Below are positions 35,822-46,075 of a stretch of DNA of 64,000 bases, in pieces. The number at the start of each line of letters is the position of its first letter. The stretch's first letter is position 1. The translations under genes were made by a program, and so were the position numbers. Origin of the DNA: Acidobacteriaceae bacterium (GTDB taxonomy: Bacteria; Acidobacteriota; Terriglobia; Terriglobales; Acidobacteriaceae); the NCBI GenBank assembly GCA_025361625.1, contig JANYKL010000070.1:1-64000 (forward strand), written 5' to 3'. Below the pieces are notes generated by a model. The model made no database searches, was not told the origin of the DNA, and worked only from the letters and a program-made list of their open reading frames with translations.

Positions 35822-36874
35822 CTAGGGTTCCAGCAGTCCGCGGGAGGCGACTCCGATGTTATCGCGAGTGGAGTTCTTCACCATGTACATCATCTCGTCT
35901 GCCTGGCGGATGATCTCTTGCGGGGTCTGCGCATCGTTAGGAAATGTGGCCAGTCCCATGCTTGCCCGAAGGTTCAATTTCACTCCCATCTCAGAGCAAA
36001 AGGTTCCTGTGCGCAGCGACTCGCGCAAACGCGTAGCGACTACTACTGCTTGATCTTTGCTCGTCTGTGGCAGCAATACCACGAATTCATCGCCACCATA
36101 GCGGAAGGCGAAATCGATCAACCGCAATTGCGCTTTAATGACATAACCGACTTCTGCGAGAAGACGGCTGCCGACCAGATGACCGTGGGTATCGTTGACC
36201 TGCTTGAAGTGATCGAGGTCAATGAATATGACGCTGAACTGATAGCCGAAGCGCGCCGAGCGGTAAACCTCGGTCTCCAGAGTTTTGTGCAAATGACGTG
36301 CATTGAAGAGGCCGGTGCAGTCGTCGGTGATGGTCAGTTCCTGAATTTTTTCAACGGCCCGGGCGTTCTCGATTGAGATGGCCGCGTAGTCGCAGAGCGC
36401 CTGCAAGAAAAATAATTCCTGCTCTGATAATCCGACGTTGGCGTTGACGAGTTGGATTACTCCGAGCACGCGATGCTTCGATCGCAGCGGCACGCAGATG
36501 ACGGAACGCGTCTGCAGGCGCGTGATCTCATCGAGACGCGACGAGAAACGAACGTCGTTCTGCACATCGGGAACGATCAGCGCCTGGCCATGTTTTGCAA
36601 CCCAGCCGGCGATTCCTTCACCAACTTTTAGTCTAGCTTTTGAAAGAACCTCGGCGGCAGCGCCGACCGCGATCGCGAAATATAGCTCGTCTTTTTCTTC
36701 ATCCACCATCAGAAGCGACCAGGTGTCGGGACGGAAATATTCCGCCATTTTTTCCATGATCGTCTGCAGAATGGAGTCTAGGTTCAACGAAGAGGTGAGG
36801 GCCTTCGCGACATCATGAAAGATGGTCAGCTCTTGCGACAGGCGAATTTGGGAGGTTCCCGCTGCCTCTGACAT
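35822..36874 (-). CDS. GAF-GGDEF diguanylate cyclase
   Basis: 350 residues. A GAF domain covers about 20-165 (ITRLQTRSVICVPLRSKHRV, LGVIQLVNANVGLSEQEL). The GGDEF domain at ~185-345 has the intact catalytic site RYGGDEFVVLLP and, five residues before it, RLID, the RxxD inhibitory I-site. It should therefore make cyclic-di-GMP and be product-inhibited. No membrane segment is present, so the GAF ligand would be cytoplasmic. AAGGG precedes the ATG. The neighbours are unrelated, but two PilZ proteins that could read its product lie in the same window. Confidence 0.92.
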   Translation of the reverse strand: MSEAAGTSQIRLSQELTIFHDVAKALTSSLNLDSILQTIMEKMAEYFRPDTWSLLMVDEEKDELYFAIAVGAAAEVLSKARLKVGEGIAGWVAKHGQALIVPDVQNDVRFSSRLDEITRLQTRSVICVPLRSKHRVLGVIQLVNANVGLSEQELFFLQALCDYAAISIENARAVEKIQELTITDDCTGLFNARHLHKTLETEVYRSARFGYQFSVIFIDLDHFKQVNDTHGHLVGSRLLAEVGYVIKAQLRLIDFAFRYGGDEFVVLLPQTSKDQAVVVATRLRESLRTGTFCSEMGVKLNLRASMGLATFPNDAQTPQEIIRQADEMMYMVKNSTRDNIGVASRGLLEP

Positions 36875-37205
36875 GAATCCCTTCGGTCCAACGATACGAA
36901 ATTATAGGATTCGTTGGCCTGCGTCGGCAATGAACGACGGTAACCCGAACCAGTAGCGCCAACCTCGCAAGCCTTGCAGGGCGTGATATCTCGGGAATTT
37001 CGAATTTCGCAAGCAGACATGACCTTAATTCAGATGAAAGTTACGCCCAGCCTAAAGACGGTTACCAGAGGAGAATAAGCGTCAAATTGAAGTAAGTACC
37101 AAATTGAATCAATCAAAAAGCCGCACTTTTTTGCATCTTTGGTAGGAATTTGGAGGCCGAACCACAAAACCACAACCTAATCATGGCCTCGGACATCCCA
37201 TCTAT
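36875..37205. other. Intergenic region without a gene
   Basis: 331 nt between the divergent GGDEF and phosphoesterase genes. It contains two CAAATTGAA copies near 37083-37105 and an AT-richer stretch around 37080-37140 that could hold promoter elements. No frame, RNA or clear hairpin is supported. Confidence 0.5.
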
Positions 37206-39050
37206 GTGGCCTCTACATTTTTGCAAGCACTTCCATCGGGTAGGGAAAAATCGCCTGCTCGGCCTTTGTTCAGTCGGTCTTTGTTTAGTCAATCTTTGTT
37301 CAGTCAATCCTTGTTCAGTCAATCTTTGTCCAGCCTAGTGGCCTCTACCTTCTGGGGGTTTTGCCTGGTAGCGTTTTCTTTCACGTCCAGTGCGTCGGCT
37401 ACTACTTACCAGTTAACGGTTCAACTTGCGGGGACCTCAACTGGGACCGTGGTGAGCACTCCGGCGGCAATCAACTGCAGCCCTACCTGCACGGCGGCGA
37501 TACCTGCCGGGACGGTGGTATCTCTCAAAGCGACGCCGAAAAGTGGCGCACTCTTCGCCGGGTGGTCTGGGGCCTGCAGAGGCACGGGACCCTGCAAGCT
37601 GACCATGAACTCTGACCAGTCGGCCACGGCGACCTTCAATTTAAATCAGACGTCAAAGGTGCTGAATCACATCATTTTCATGGCGCAGGAGAACCGCTCG
37701 CTCGACCACTATTTCGGAGCGTTGCGCGCCTACTGGCGGGCAAACAAGTTCGCGGATATTTCTTTTGACGGACTTCCGCAATTCAATCCAACTTCGGGGG
37801 CGGCGCCTCTCTATGGCCCTCCGCCGACAAATCCGGGATGCGATCCGGCCTACCCCGTTCCTTCGGATTGCACGATCGATGGCGCGAGCCCGCAGATCGC
37901 TTCTTTTCACCTGTTGACGCAATGCATCGAAAATCCCAGCCCTTCATGGAACGAAAGCCACGTCGACTGGAACCAGGCAAATCCACTTTCCGCAAGCGCG
38001 CTGCTCGATGGTTACGTTTGGACCAACGCTCACGATTCGCGCAATATGAACCCCAGCTTCAACGATACGGATGGAAAACGGGCGATGGGTTACTACGATT
38101 CCGGGGACTTGAATTACTACTACTTCATGGCGTCCGATTATGCCACGTCCGACCGCTGGTTCTCGCCCGAGATGAGCCGCACCGGTCCAAACCGCGAATA
38201 CCTGATGGCTGCTACCTCGCAGGGCGAGGGTTATCCTCTTGGAACAAACAGTCACGATTCGTCGCTGCTGACGGCAACCACCATTTTTCAGGAACTCGAA
38301 GCCGCGGGGGTGTCGTGGAAGATTTATGTCAACACGACCAATACCAGCTGCTCATCGAATCCCACGCCGCAGTGTTTGCTCGGATTGAGTTACATGCAAA
38401 ATTTTCAATGGGGACAGAGCATTCCCAACAGCTACCCGAACAATCTTGCGACGATGTCGCAATATGCATCCGATTTGCAGAACGGAACCCTTCCGCAGGT
38501 GGCGTTGATCGAACCGGCCGGAAGCGCCGGCCTCGACGAGCACGGCTCGGATAGCGATCAGTACCCAATCAATATTCAGCTCGGCGCGAATTATGTCTCG
38601 TCGCTCGTGAACCAGTTGATGGCGAGCTCTTCGTGGAAGGATTCGGCTTTCATTCTTACTTTTGACGAGTTTGGCGGACTATATGACCACGTAGCGCCGA
38701 AACCGGCAGTGAGTCCGGACGGCATACCACCTCAGGACTTGCAGCCGAACGATGTTTGCACGAACAGTACCGGGCCGACTTGCGATTTCACCTATACGGG
38801 TTATCGCGTGCCGATGATAGTGGTGTCACCGTACGCGAAGAAACATTACGTCTCGCACACCGTCATGGACTACACGGCCATTTTGAAATTCATTGAAACG
38901 CGCTTCAGCCTGCCGCCCCTAACCAAACGGGACGCTGCACAAAAAGGCATGGCCGAATTCTTTAATTTCAACCTTCCACCGTGGATGACGCCGCCGACGC
39001 CCCCAAAGCAGTCGACCAGCGGTGCGTGTTACTTGAATGCACTGCCTTAG
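37206..39050 (+). CDS. Phospholipase C/acid phosphatase-type phosphoesterase, secreted
   Basis: 614 residues in the longest form. Segment 1-45 is odd: it carries a 15-nt tandem repeat encoding QSLFS units. The second copy of VASTF, from the GTG at 37338, begins a normal signal peptide (FWGFCLVAFSFTSSASA), so translation may really start there. Next is an Ig/InlB-repeat-like domain (VSTPAAINCSPTCTAAIPAG; FAGWSGACRGTGPC). The phosphoesterase domain follows, from NHIIFMAQENRSLDHYFG (metal-binding ENRSxDHYFG) to FDEFGGLYDHVAPKP and YRVPMIVVSPYAK. This is the family of bacterial phosphatidylcholine-type phospholipase C and acid phosphatases. It probably acts outside the cell on phospholipids or phosphoesters. 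No good ribosome site precedes either start. Confidence 0.85.
   Translation: MASTFLQALPSGREKSPARPLFSRSLFSQSLFSQSLFSQSLSSLVASTFWGFCLVAFSFTSSASATTYQLTVQLAGTSTGTVVSTPAAINCSPTCTAAIPAGTVVSLKATPKSGALFAGWSGACRGTGPCKLTMNSDQSATATFNLNQTSKVLNHIIFMAQENRSLDHYFGALRAYWRANKFADISFDGLPQFNPTSGAAPLYGPPPTNPGCDPAYPVPSDCTIDGASPQIASFHLLTQCIENPSPSWNESHVDWNQANPLSASALLDGYVWTNAHDSRNMNPSFNDTDGKRAMGYYDSGDLNYYYFMASDYATSDRWFSPEMSRTGPNREYLMAATSQGEGYPLGTNSHDSSLLTATTIFQELEAAGVSWKIYVNTTNTSCSSNPTPQCLLGLSYMQNFQWGQSIPNSYPNNLATMSQYASDLQNGTLPQVALIEPAGSAGLDEHGSDSDQYPINIQLGANYVSSLVNQLMASSSWKDSAFILTFDEFGGLYDHVAPKPAVSPDGIPPQDLQPNDVCTNSTGPTCDFTYTGYRVPMIVVSPYAKKHYVSHTVMDYTAILKFIETRFSLPPLTKRDAAQKGMAEFFNFNLPPWMTPPTPPKQSTSGACYLNALP
37264..37338 (+). 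repeat. 15-nt in-frame tandem repeat, five units
   Basis: Five units close to CTTTGTTCAGTCAAT from 37264, period exactly 15. They lie between the two possible start codons of the phosphoesterase gene and, if translated, give a pentapeptide LFSQS array. Confidence 0.88.
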
Positions 39051-39171
39051 CGGAAGGCGTTGCGGCAAGCCCTGTTGTAACGAAAGGTCATAGCCTCCTC
39101 AATTCACTAGGTTTTGGCAATATCGAGGGGTAGAATTTTTAGGGCGGCCCCGCACAACCAGGAGAATTCGT

Positions 39172-40179
39172 TTGCCCGCTTTTGGCGAAAAACTGAAAGT
39201 CGAGCGTAATCGACAGGGCATCACCCTGCAGCAGATCTCCGTCTCCACCAAAATCGGCGTCAGAATGTTGCAAGCGATTGAGGATGAACAATTCGCTCAG
39301 CTTCCCGGCGGCATTTTTAATAAAGGTTTCGTTCGCGCTTACGCGCGCTTTCTCGGGCTCGACGAAGAAGAAACTGTGGGCGCATATCTGAAGGCCTCGG
39401 GCAATGACCTTCCCATCGTTTCTGCAGAGACCACGTTGCAACCGTCGCTATCGGGCCACTTCCCGTCTGGGCATGGCAAGTCAAGCGACGGCGCCGACGT
39501 CGGCCCCTCCGCCGGCTCCTGCGGCGATGACAGAAACGGCAACCGGCGGAAGACTATCGATACTGACGGGGCTGATGCTGCGAATCTTGAGAGGCAGCTT
39601 CCGTGGGGAATATTTGCGGCATTGCTTCTGGCGACGGCATTAACTCTGTCGCTTTGGAATCACTTCGAGCGCGGCCACACCAGTACAACGGCCCCCGCTG
39701 ATTCCCTCTCTGCTGTACCCGCTTCTTCGGATCAACGCTCTTCGGATCTACACTCGTCGCATGTACTGAGCGAAGCCGACCGAAACGAGAAAGCTACGCC
39801 GGCCTCCGTCTCTCCTGCCGCCGCTCATACTCATACATCTCTCACGCCCACTGCTGCGACTTATATCCAAAATTCGGCGAATCAGAGTTCAGTCAACGAG
39901 AGTTCGTTAAGCAATAGCCTGATGGGAGTACCCGAGTTTTCCGTGCTCATCCAGGCAAGAGAGAAATCCTGGATCACGATTACAGCTGACGGAAAACCAG
40001 TGGTCTCTGAATTGATGGTTGCCGGAAGCGAGCGCACCGTCCGCGGTCGGAAAGAGGTGACGGTGAAAGCGGGAAATTCGGGGGCCATGAATTTTGAATT
40101 GAATGGGAAGAAACTGGCGAGCGCAGGCGAGAGCGGGCAAGTGAAGACGATCACCTTCGGGCCTCACGGAATCATCTAG
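39172..40179 (+). CDS. RodZ-like helix-turn-helix membrane protein
   Basis: 335 residues. An N-terminal HTH_25 domain (about 4-70: FGEKLKVERNRQGITLQQIS, ARFLGLDEEE) is followed by a linker and one membrane segment at ~144-162 (WGIFAALLLATALTLSLW). A Ser/Thr/Ala-rich periplasmic linker leads to a C-terminal DUF4115 beta-domain from ~255 (FSVLIQAREKSWITITADGK; VKTITFGPHGI). This is the layout of RodZ, which links MreB to the cell wall. The gene lies about 15 kb from mreBCD here, and many acidobacteria carry several such proteins, so a regulatory rather than morphogenetic role is possible. TTG start with AGGAG six bases upstream. Confidence 0.82.
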   Translation: MPAFGEKLKVERNRQGITLQQISVSTKIGVRMLQAIEDEQFAQLPGGIFNKGFVRAYARFLGLDEEETVGAYLKASGNDLPIVSAETTLQPSLSGHFPSGHGKSSDGADVGPSAGSCGDDRNGNRRKTIDTDGADAANLERQLPWGIFAALLLATALTLSLWNHFERGHTSTTAPADSLSAVPASSDQRSSDLHSSHVLSEADRNEKATPASVSPAAAHTHTSLTPTAATYIQNSANQSSVNESSLSNSLMGVPEFSVLIQAREKSWITITADGKPVVSELMVAGSERTVRGRKEVTVKAGNSGAMNFELNGKKLASAGESGQVKTITFGPHGII

Positions 40180-40263
40180 GCGTTATCTCCACGCATTATC
40201 TAGGAGTTTGAAGCAGCAACCGGGATCGCTAATTTCTCAAGTAGTTTCTGCACTTTATCTCCA

Positions 40264-40309
40264 CGCTGCACCGTTCAACTCCTCTGCTTGACCGTTCAAT
40301 GGTGCGACG
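40264..40309 (+). other. Possible structured leader element upstream of metK
   Basis: CGCTGCACC (40264-40272) can pair with GGTGCGACG (40301-40309) apart from two mismatches, enclosing a loop with the repeat ACCGTTCAA at 40270-40278 and 40291-40299. A further repeat, TTATCTCCACGC, is at 40183-40194 and 40255-40266. It does not match any AdoMet riboswitch consensus I know, so function is open. Confidence 0.35.
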
Positions 40310-40457
40310 TCTAACTGCACGTCGATTGCGTTGCTCTGGGCGCTGTTGTCTGATAGCTTTTAAACACAGCCGGGCCATTCTAGACGCATTCCGGCTTCCC
40401 AAAGAAGACCCCCTGACTTACCAGGTTGAGGCTTGAAGTTTTCGAGGAGATATCAGC

Positions 40458-41639
40458 TTGCCAGCAAAAAACCGTTTTCTTTTTACATCGGAGTCGGTGA
40501 CAGAAGGGCATCCCGACAAGATTGCCGATCAGATTTCCGATGCTATTCTCGACGCCTGCCTGCGGGATGACCCCAACAGCCGCGTTGCTTGCGAAACTCT
40601 GACCTGCACCGGCCTGGTGGTCATCGCCGGCGAAATCACGACCAAGGCTTACGTTGATTTCCAGAATCTGGTGCGCGGCGTCATTCAATCCATCGGATAT
40701 GACAATGCGGTGTACGGATTTGACTCCAACACCTGCGCCGTCATTTCAAGCATCAATAAGCAGTCGTGCGATATAGCGATGGGCGTTGATACCGGGGGGG
40801 CGGGCGATCAGGGAATGATGTTTGGATTTGCCTGTAACGAAACCCCGGAACTGATGCCTCTTCCCATCTCGCTGGCGCATAAGCTCACCCAAAAACTTTC
40901 TGAAGTCCGCAAGAACGGCACCTGTCCTTATTTGCGTCCTGATGGAAAATCGCAAGTCACAGTTGAGTACGACGCCAATCACAAAGTAAAAAGAGTCGAT
41001 GCGGTAGTAGTTTCCACGCAGCACTCCGAGAGTGTCGGCAACGACGAACTTCGCGCCGATATTCTGAAGCATGTCATCCAATCTGTGATTCCCGCCGAAC
41101 TTCTAGACGAAGACACCAAATACCACATCAATCCGACGGGGCGTTTCGTCATTGGCGGGCCGATGGGCGATTCCGGACTCACAGGGCGCAAGATCATCGT
41201 CGATACCTATGGTGGCATGGGGCGTCACGGTGGCGGAGCGTTCAGCGGCAAGGATCCGACGAAGGTAGATCGTTCCGCGGCTTACATGGCGCGTTACATT
41301 GCCAAGAACATCGTGGCTGCCGGGCTGGCTGAGCGCTGCGAAGTGCAGCTTGCTTATGCGATTGGCGTTGCTGAGCCGGTTAGCGTGCTGGTAGATACTT
41401 TCGGCACTTCGAAGATCGATGCCGATCAGATTTCAGATTTGGTGCGGGCGAATTTCAAACTTAAGCCGCGCGAAATTATTGAGGCGCTTGATTTGCGGCG
41501 CCCAATTTACCGGAAGACGGCCTCCTATGGGCACTTTGGACGGAACGATCCAGACTTCACCTGGGAAAAGACCGACAAGGCGGCAAAACTGGCTGCGGAC
41601 GCCGGACTGAAACGCGAAACCGTCGGAGTCAGGAAGTAA
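40458..41639 (+). CDS. metK: S-adenosylmethionine synthase MetK
   Basis: Makes AdoMet from methionine and ATP in the cytoplasm. 393 residues. [20 protein letters not shown] is the N-terminal methionine/ATP region, [15 protein letters not shown] is the conserved GAGDQG block, and [20 protein letters not shown] is the P-loop-like signature. DVRVQY-type strands are less conserved, but all key Asp and Lys are visible. Start is TTG with GAGGAGATATCAGC upstream, a strong ribosome site. It is followed after 171 nt by ahcY on the same strand, so AdoMet production and S-adenosylhomocysteine removal are paired. The 278-nt leader holds repeats and a possible hairpin. Confidence 0.96.
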   Translation: MPAKNRFLFTSESVTEGHPDKIADQISDAILDACLRDDPNSRVACETLTCTGLVVIAGEITTKAYVDFQNLVRGVIQSIGYDNAVYGFDSNTCAVISSINKQSCDIAMGVDTGGAGDQGMMFGFACNETPELMPLPISLAHKLTQKLSEVRKNGTCPYLRPDGKSQVTVEYDANHKVKRVDAVVVSTQHSESVGNDELRADILKHVIQSVIPAELLDEDTKYHINPTGRFVIGGPMGDSGLTGRKIIVDTYGGMGRHGGGAFSGKDPTKVDRSAAYMARYIAKNIVAAGLAERCEVQLAYAIGVAEPVSVLVDTFGTSKIDADQISDLVRANFKLKPREIIEALDLRRPIYRKTASYGHFGRNDPDFTWEKTDKAAKLAADAGLKRETVGVRK

Positions 41640-41759
41640 CCGTTTCATCCTGACAAGCGCGAGCGACCGGGCGAGACCAGGTTTGCGGATCGTCGAACGA
41701 AACAATTTTCTACGAGACAGGTATTACAAGACTCCACGGCGGAACACGGATGAGGATGA

Positions 41760-43082
<1,323 letters not shown>

Positions 43083-43147
43083 ACCTGATCACGCGGGAGA
43101 CGCGGCAAACTGCGTCCCTGCAATCAACCAGCAAACTATAACGATTC

Positions 43148-43173
43148 AAAGGGCGGCGCTTGCCGCTCTTTTT
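43148..43173 (+). terminator. Intrinsic terminator after ahcY
   Basis: AAAGGGCGGC-GCTT-GCCGCTCTTTTT: a 7-bp GC-rich stem (one G-T pair) with a four-base loop, extended by A-T pairs and followed by a T-run. It lies 66 nt after the ahcY stop and ends the metK-ahcY transcript. Confidence 0.85.
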
Positions 43174-43240
43174 ATTTACCCCCGTTTATTTACACGTTTA
43201 TTCAACCCGCGTTTATTTACCCCCGTTAATTTGTCCCGCG
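43171..43240 (+). repeat. Degenerate 12-15-nt tandem repeat upstream of engB
   Basis: About five units of the form TTTATTTACCCCCG, of 12 to 15 nt (for example TTTATTTACCCCCG near 43171 and again near 43212). The array begins in the T-run of the terminator. Confidence 0.7.
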
Positions 43241-43329
43241 TGAAAATTCCTTACTCCAACAACGGGGCGTCGGCAAAGATATTTTCTTGCGGGCTTGCCA
43301 TTCGAGCACGCTCACGGGAAACTGTCTGT

Positions 43330-43929
43330 ATGCGGATTTTGGCACGATTCATGTTGTCGGCGAGCGACCTGACACAGTTCCCCGCTCCCGGCGTGCCGGA
43401 AATCGCCTTTCTCGGACGCTCGAACGTGGGAAAGTCGAGCCTTATCAACGCTCTTCTCGGCTCGAAGCTCGCACGCACCAGCAATACCCCCGGGCGCACG
43501 CGAAGCATCAACTTCTATGAGGTTCGGCGGGCCGGGAAACCGTCACCCGAAATGCTATTTGCCGATCTCCCCGGATACGGATACGCGAAGGTCTCGCGCC
43601 AGATAGCCGACGATTGGGCGCGCTTCGTCGATCCTTATCTGCACCAGCGTTCGAGCCTGGCGCTTTCTATGGCGTTGGTCGATTCGAATATTCCACCGCA
43701 GCAAAGCGACCAGCAACTGGTCGAGTTTCTCTCTCGCCAAGGCCGTCGGCACCTCGTTGTGGCTACCAAGTGTGACCGCCTGTCGGGTAACAAGCTGCAA
43801 GGCGCCATAAAAGCATTGGAGCAGGCCTATCCGGGGACGCCGATCGTCGCCTTTTCGTCCAAGACAGGAACCGGGAAAGACGACCTCTGGGAGGAGATTC
43901 GCAAGGTCATTCAGGAAGATTCCGATTAA
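43330..43929 (+). CDS. engB: Ribosome biogenesis GTPase EngB/YsxC
   Basis: Essential GTPase that helps assemble the large ribosomal subunit. From the ATG at 43330 it is 199 residues, the normal size. G1 is GRSNVGKSSLINALLG, switch/G2 is TSNTPGRTRSINFYEV, G3 is DLPGYGYAKVS, G4 is TKCD, and FSSKTGTGKD is the G5-like part. The frame is open far upstream (to 43003) through a tandem repeat and the ahcY end, but that part has no similarity to the family and no signal. A shorter in-frame ATG at 43351 is also possible. GGGAAACTG lies before the chosen ATG. It is followed 56 nt later by a PilZ gene. Confidence 0.9.
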   Translation: MRILARFMLSASDLTQFPAPGVPEIAFLGRSNVGKSSLINALLGSKLARTSNTPGRTRSINFYEVRRAGKPSPEMLFADLPGYGYAKVSRQIADDWARFVDPYLHQRSSLALSMALVDSNIPPQQSDQQLVEFLSRQGRRHLVVATKCDRLSGNKLQGAIKALEQAYPGTPIVAFSSKTGTGKDDLWEEIRKVIQEDSD

Positions 43930-43985
43930 AGGTTTTTTCTAACCCTGCCGATAAAACAAACGAGCGCATAAGCTCGGAGGATCTT

Positions 43986-44531
43986 GTGGATCGGCACAAC
44001 CATACCAATCAACCTGAGTCTTCGCCGCAGTTGGACGACGCCTCGACTGAAGAGCGTGCCAATTACCTTCGGCGCTTGCAGGGAAAGCATACGGAGAACA
44101 CGCCCAGCCGCGCTACCCATGTCGCAGCGCGGGCGAAGACCACTGCCGGCACTCCCGGCGCTAAGGCGATCGCGGGGGTAGATCGAGTCTTCACCGAGCG
44201 CCGCAAGTCGCAGCGCTACGTTTGCTCCGGGAAAATGGAGATGATCGCTGAGGGAACCAGCTACTGCATGTGGGGAACACTGACCGATGTCAGCTTGCAC
44301 GGGTGCTATGTAGAAATTAACAACACTTTTCCCGTCGGCACGAAGTTACATTTGCGGCTCGATGCTCATGGCATCCAGGTCAAAATCAGGGGCGTGGTTC
44401 GAGCCACGTATCCGCTTCTCGGCATGGGTATCTCGTTTGAAGCACCCGAGCCAAAACAACTTGTCCAGCTGCAGCAGTTGCTCAAAGTCTTGACCGGACG
44501 AAAATCGGCCTTCGGGGCCTCCGCTGTTTGA
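43986..44531 (+). CDS. PilZ domain protein
   Basis: 181 residues. The first ~70 are polar and probably disordered. The PilZ domain from ~72 has RKSQR (RxxxR) and DVSLHG (DxSxxG), the complete cyclic-di-GMP binding pair, then the beta-barrel strands FPVGTKLHLRLDAHGI and GVVRATYPLLGMGISFE. A short helix ends the protein. No output domain or membrane segment is visible, so it likely acts as an adaptor by binding another protein. GTG start with GGAGGATC before it. It follows engB with a 56-nt gap. Confidence 0.9.
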   Translation: MDRHNHTNQPESSPQLDDASTEERANYLRRLQGKHTENTPSRATHVAARAKTTAGTPGAKAIAGVDRVFTERRKSQRYVCSGKMEMIAEGTSYCMWGTLTDVSLHGCYVEINNTFPVGTKLHLRLDAHGIQVKIRGVVRATYPLLGMGISFEAPEPKQLVQLQQLLKVLTGRKSAFGASAV

Positions 44532-44594
44532 AGCCAGATCTCTCCCCTTAATTTCCTGTCGTCCCTCAGGAGGCCAAAACTCCCAAACATTAGG

Positions 44595-44660
44595 AAGCAA
44601 AGCTCTAAAACTTCAAAGCAAACTTCCAACACTTCAGGGAGCAAAGTCCTAACACTAAAG
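44595..44660. repeat. Degenerate ~22-nt repeat, three units
   Basis: Three diverged units starting AGCAAAGCTCTAA, AGCAAACTTCCAA and AGCAAAGTCCTAA in the 213-nt gap between the PilZ gene and the epimerase. No gene is supported in this gap. Confidence 0.55.
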
Positions 44661-44744
44661 ATCGCCTCTCTCCGTCCTTTCCGTTACTTACGTCACCGCC
44701 GTACTCTACCCCGTCCATCCGTGCGTCCGCTATCATAAGAGTCT

Positions 44745-45704
44745 ATGGCAAAGTATCTCGTAACCGGCGCTGCTGGCTTCATTGGCTCCTCTCTGATAAG
44801 AGCTCTGCTGGAACGCGGTGAGCAGGTTCGTGGCGTCGATAATTTTTCGACTGGGCGGCGCGAAAACCTGTCGGAGGTGATGAAAGAGATCGAGTTTCGC
44901 GAGGCCAACATTCTTGATCTCGATGCCATGCATAGCGCCTGCAAAGGGATCGATTACGTTCTGCACCAGGCGGCCATTCCTTCGGTGCCAAAGTCAGTGC
45001 TCGATCCGATCGGCAGCAATCGAGCCAATGCTGATGGCACTCTAAATATTCTGGTTGCGGCGCGCGATGCCAAGGTACGCCGCGTGGTTTATGCGGCCTC
45101 GTCCTCCGCCTACGGAGACACGCCGACGCTTCCGAAGCAAGAGTCCATGATTCCCGACCCGATCTCGCCTTACGCCGTGGCGAAGCTCGCGAGCGAGCAT
45201 TACATGATTTCGTTTTTCCGCTGTTACGGGTTGGAGACTGTTTGCTTGCGTTATTTCAATATCTTCGGACCGCGACAGGATCCTTCTTCGCCATACTCGG
45301 GTGTGCTGGCCAAATTCAGCATGCAGATGTTGCGCGGCGATGAGCCTACGATTTTTGGCGATGGAGAGACGAGCCGTGACTTCACCTACATCGACAACGC
45401 GGTGTCGGCGAATCTGCTCGCCTGTTCGGCTCCGGGCGACCAGTGCGCGGGACGCATCTTAAACTGCGCCACCGGCGAACGGATCACGCTGAATCAGACC
45501 TTCGAGGCCCTAAAAAAATTGACTGGCTATAAGGGCACAGTGAAATACGCTCCGGAACGCGAGGGCGACATCAAGCACTCTCTCGCCGACATCTCACTCG
45601 CGCAAAAGCATCTTGGATACAAAGTTCTGGTTGATTTCGAGACTGGCTTGCGGCGGACCGTAGCCTGGTACAAAAATCAGCGCCAGCCTGTCGGTGCTGT
45701 GTAG
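44745..45704 (+). CDS. NAD-dependent sugar epimerase/dehydratase (WbpP-like)
   Basis: 319-residue extended SDR. GAAGFIGSSLIRALLERG is the NAD fold, VDNFSTGRRENL the loop, ASSSAYGDTPTLPKQES precedes the catalytic YAVAKLASEHY, and CLRYFNIFGPRQDP with FGDGETSRDFTYIDN belongs to UDP-sugar 4-epimerases, closest in pattern to WbpP-type UDP-N-acetylglucosamine 4-epimerases. It differs from the galE at 1732 and may supply an N-acetylhexosamine or uronic acid precursor to the envelope polymers. The gene stands alone, with a degenerate repeat upstream and a small minus-strand gene downstream. Confidence 0.9.
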   Translation: MAKYLVTGAAGFIGSSLIRALLERGEQVRGVDNFSTGRRENLSEVMKEIEFREANILDLDAMHSACKGIDYVLHQAAIPSVPKSVLDPIGSNRANADGTLNILVAARDAKVRRVVYAASSSAYGDTPTLPKQESMIPDPISPYAVAKLASEHYMISFFRCYGLETVCLRYFNIFGPRQDPSSPYSGVLAKFSMQMLRGDEPTIFGDGETSRDFTYIDNAVSANLLACSAPGDQCAGRILNCATGERITLNQTFEALKKLTGYKGTVKYAPEREGDIKHSLADISLAQKHLGYKVLVDFETGLRRTVAWYKNQRQPVGAV

Positions 45705-45763
45705 TTGAAGTAGACTTGCATCCGCGTTCCGAAATCAAGGCTACGAGGCAAGGTTGCGGAATC

Positions 45764-46075
45764 TCACGCGCTAGAGCGCGGCGTTTCAGAGACTGATGCT
45801 GTGTGCGCTGTTGCGGCGCGGGCGATCAGTTCATCGAGGTCGTAGCGAAATGGTCCGTAGGCGCTAAATGTCGTCTCATTAAACAGGCGTTTGATGCCAC
45901 AGCTCATGCATACCTGATATTTGCAACCCTGTACCTCGATCGGCCAGCTCATCTTGCGATGCCAGCAGCCTCGAAGGGCGACCACTGCGACCCCCACCAG
46001 GCTGGTTGCAACTCCTGTCGGCCACCAGCGCGAATTCTTAAACCTGGTTGCTGCTTTGTGAACTGCAGTGGACAT
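45764..46075 (-). CDS. Small CxxC protein of unknown function
   Basis: 103 residues. One possible membrane or hydrophobic stretch lies near residues 17-35 (WWPTGVATSLVGVAVVALRG), followed by a conserved-looking module QVCMSCGIKRLFNETTFSAY and GPFRYDLDELIARA. The CMSC pair with the preceding Cys could bind a metal or form a disulphide. I recall similar short modules in acidobacterial genomes but cannot name a family. GGAGAATCG precedes the ATG, which supports it being a real gene. It is convergent with the epimerase and divergent from the GAF-amidase gene. Confidence 0.65.
   Translation of the reverse strand: MSTAVHKAATRFKNSRWWPTGVATSLVGVAVVALRGCWHRKMSWPIEVQGCKYQVCMSCGIKRLFNETTFSAYGPFRYDLDELIARAATAHTASVSETPRSSA

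Noticed and set aside
35768-36376. 202-codon plus-strand frame opposite the GGDEF gene
   Set aside because: Antisense to a motif-complete GGDEF domain; no independent support.
37838-38554. 238-codon alternative frame in the phosphoesterase gene
   Set aside because: Overlaps the clearly conserved catalytic region in another frame; Arg-rich shadow.
40180-40457. AdoMet or SAH riboswitch before metK
   Set aside because: Conserved cores of the known classes were not found by eye; reported only as an unassigned leader.
43171-43240. CRISPR-like array
   Set aside because: Units are short, contiguous and degenerate, with no spacers and no cas genes in the window; the same holds for the other arrays.
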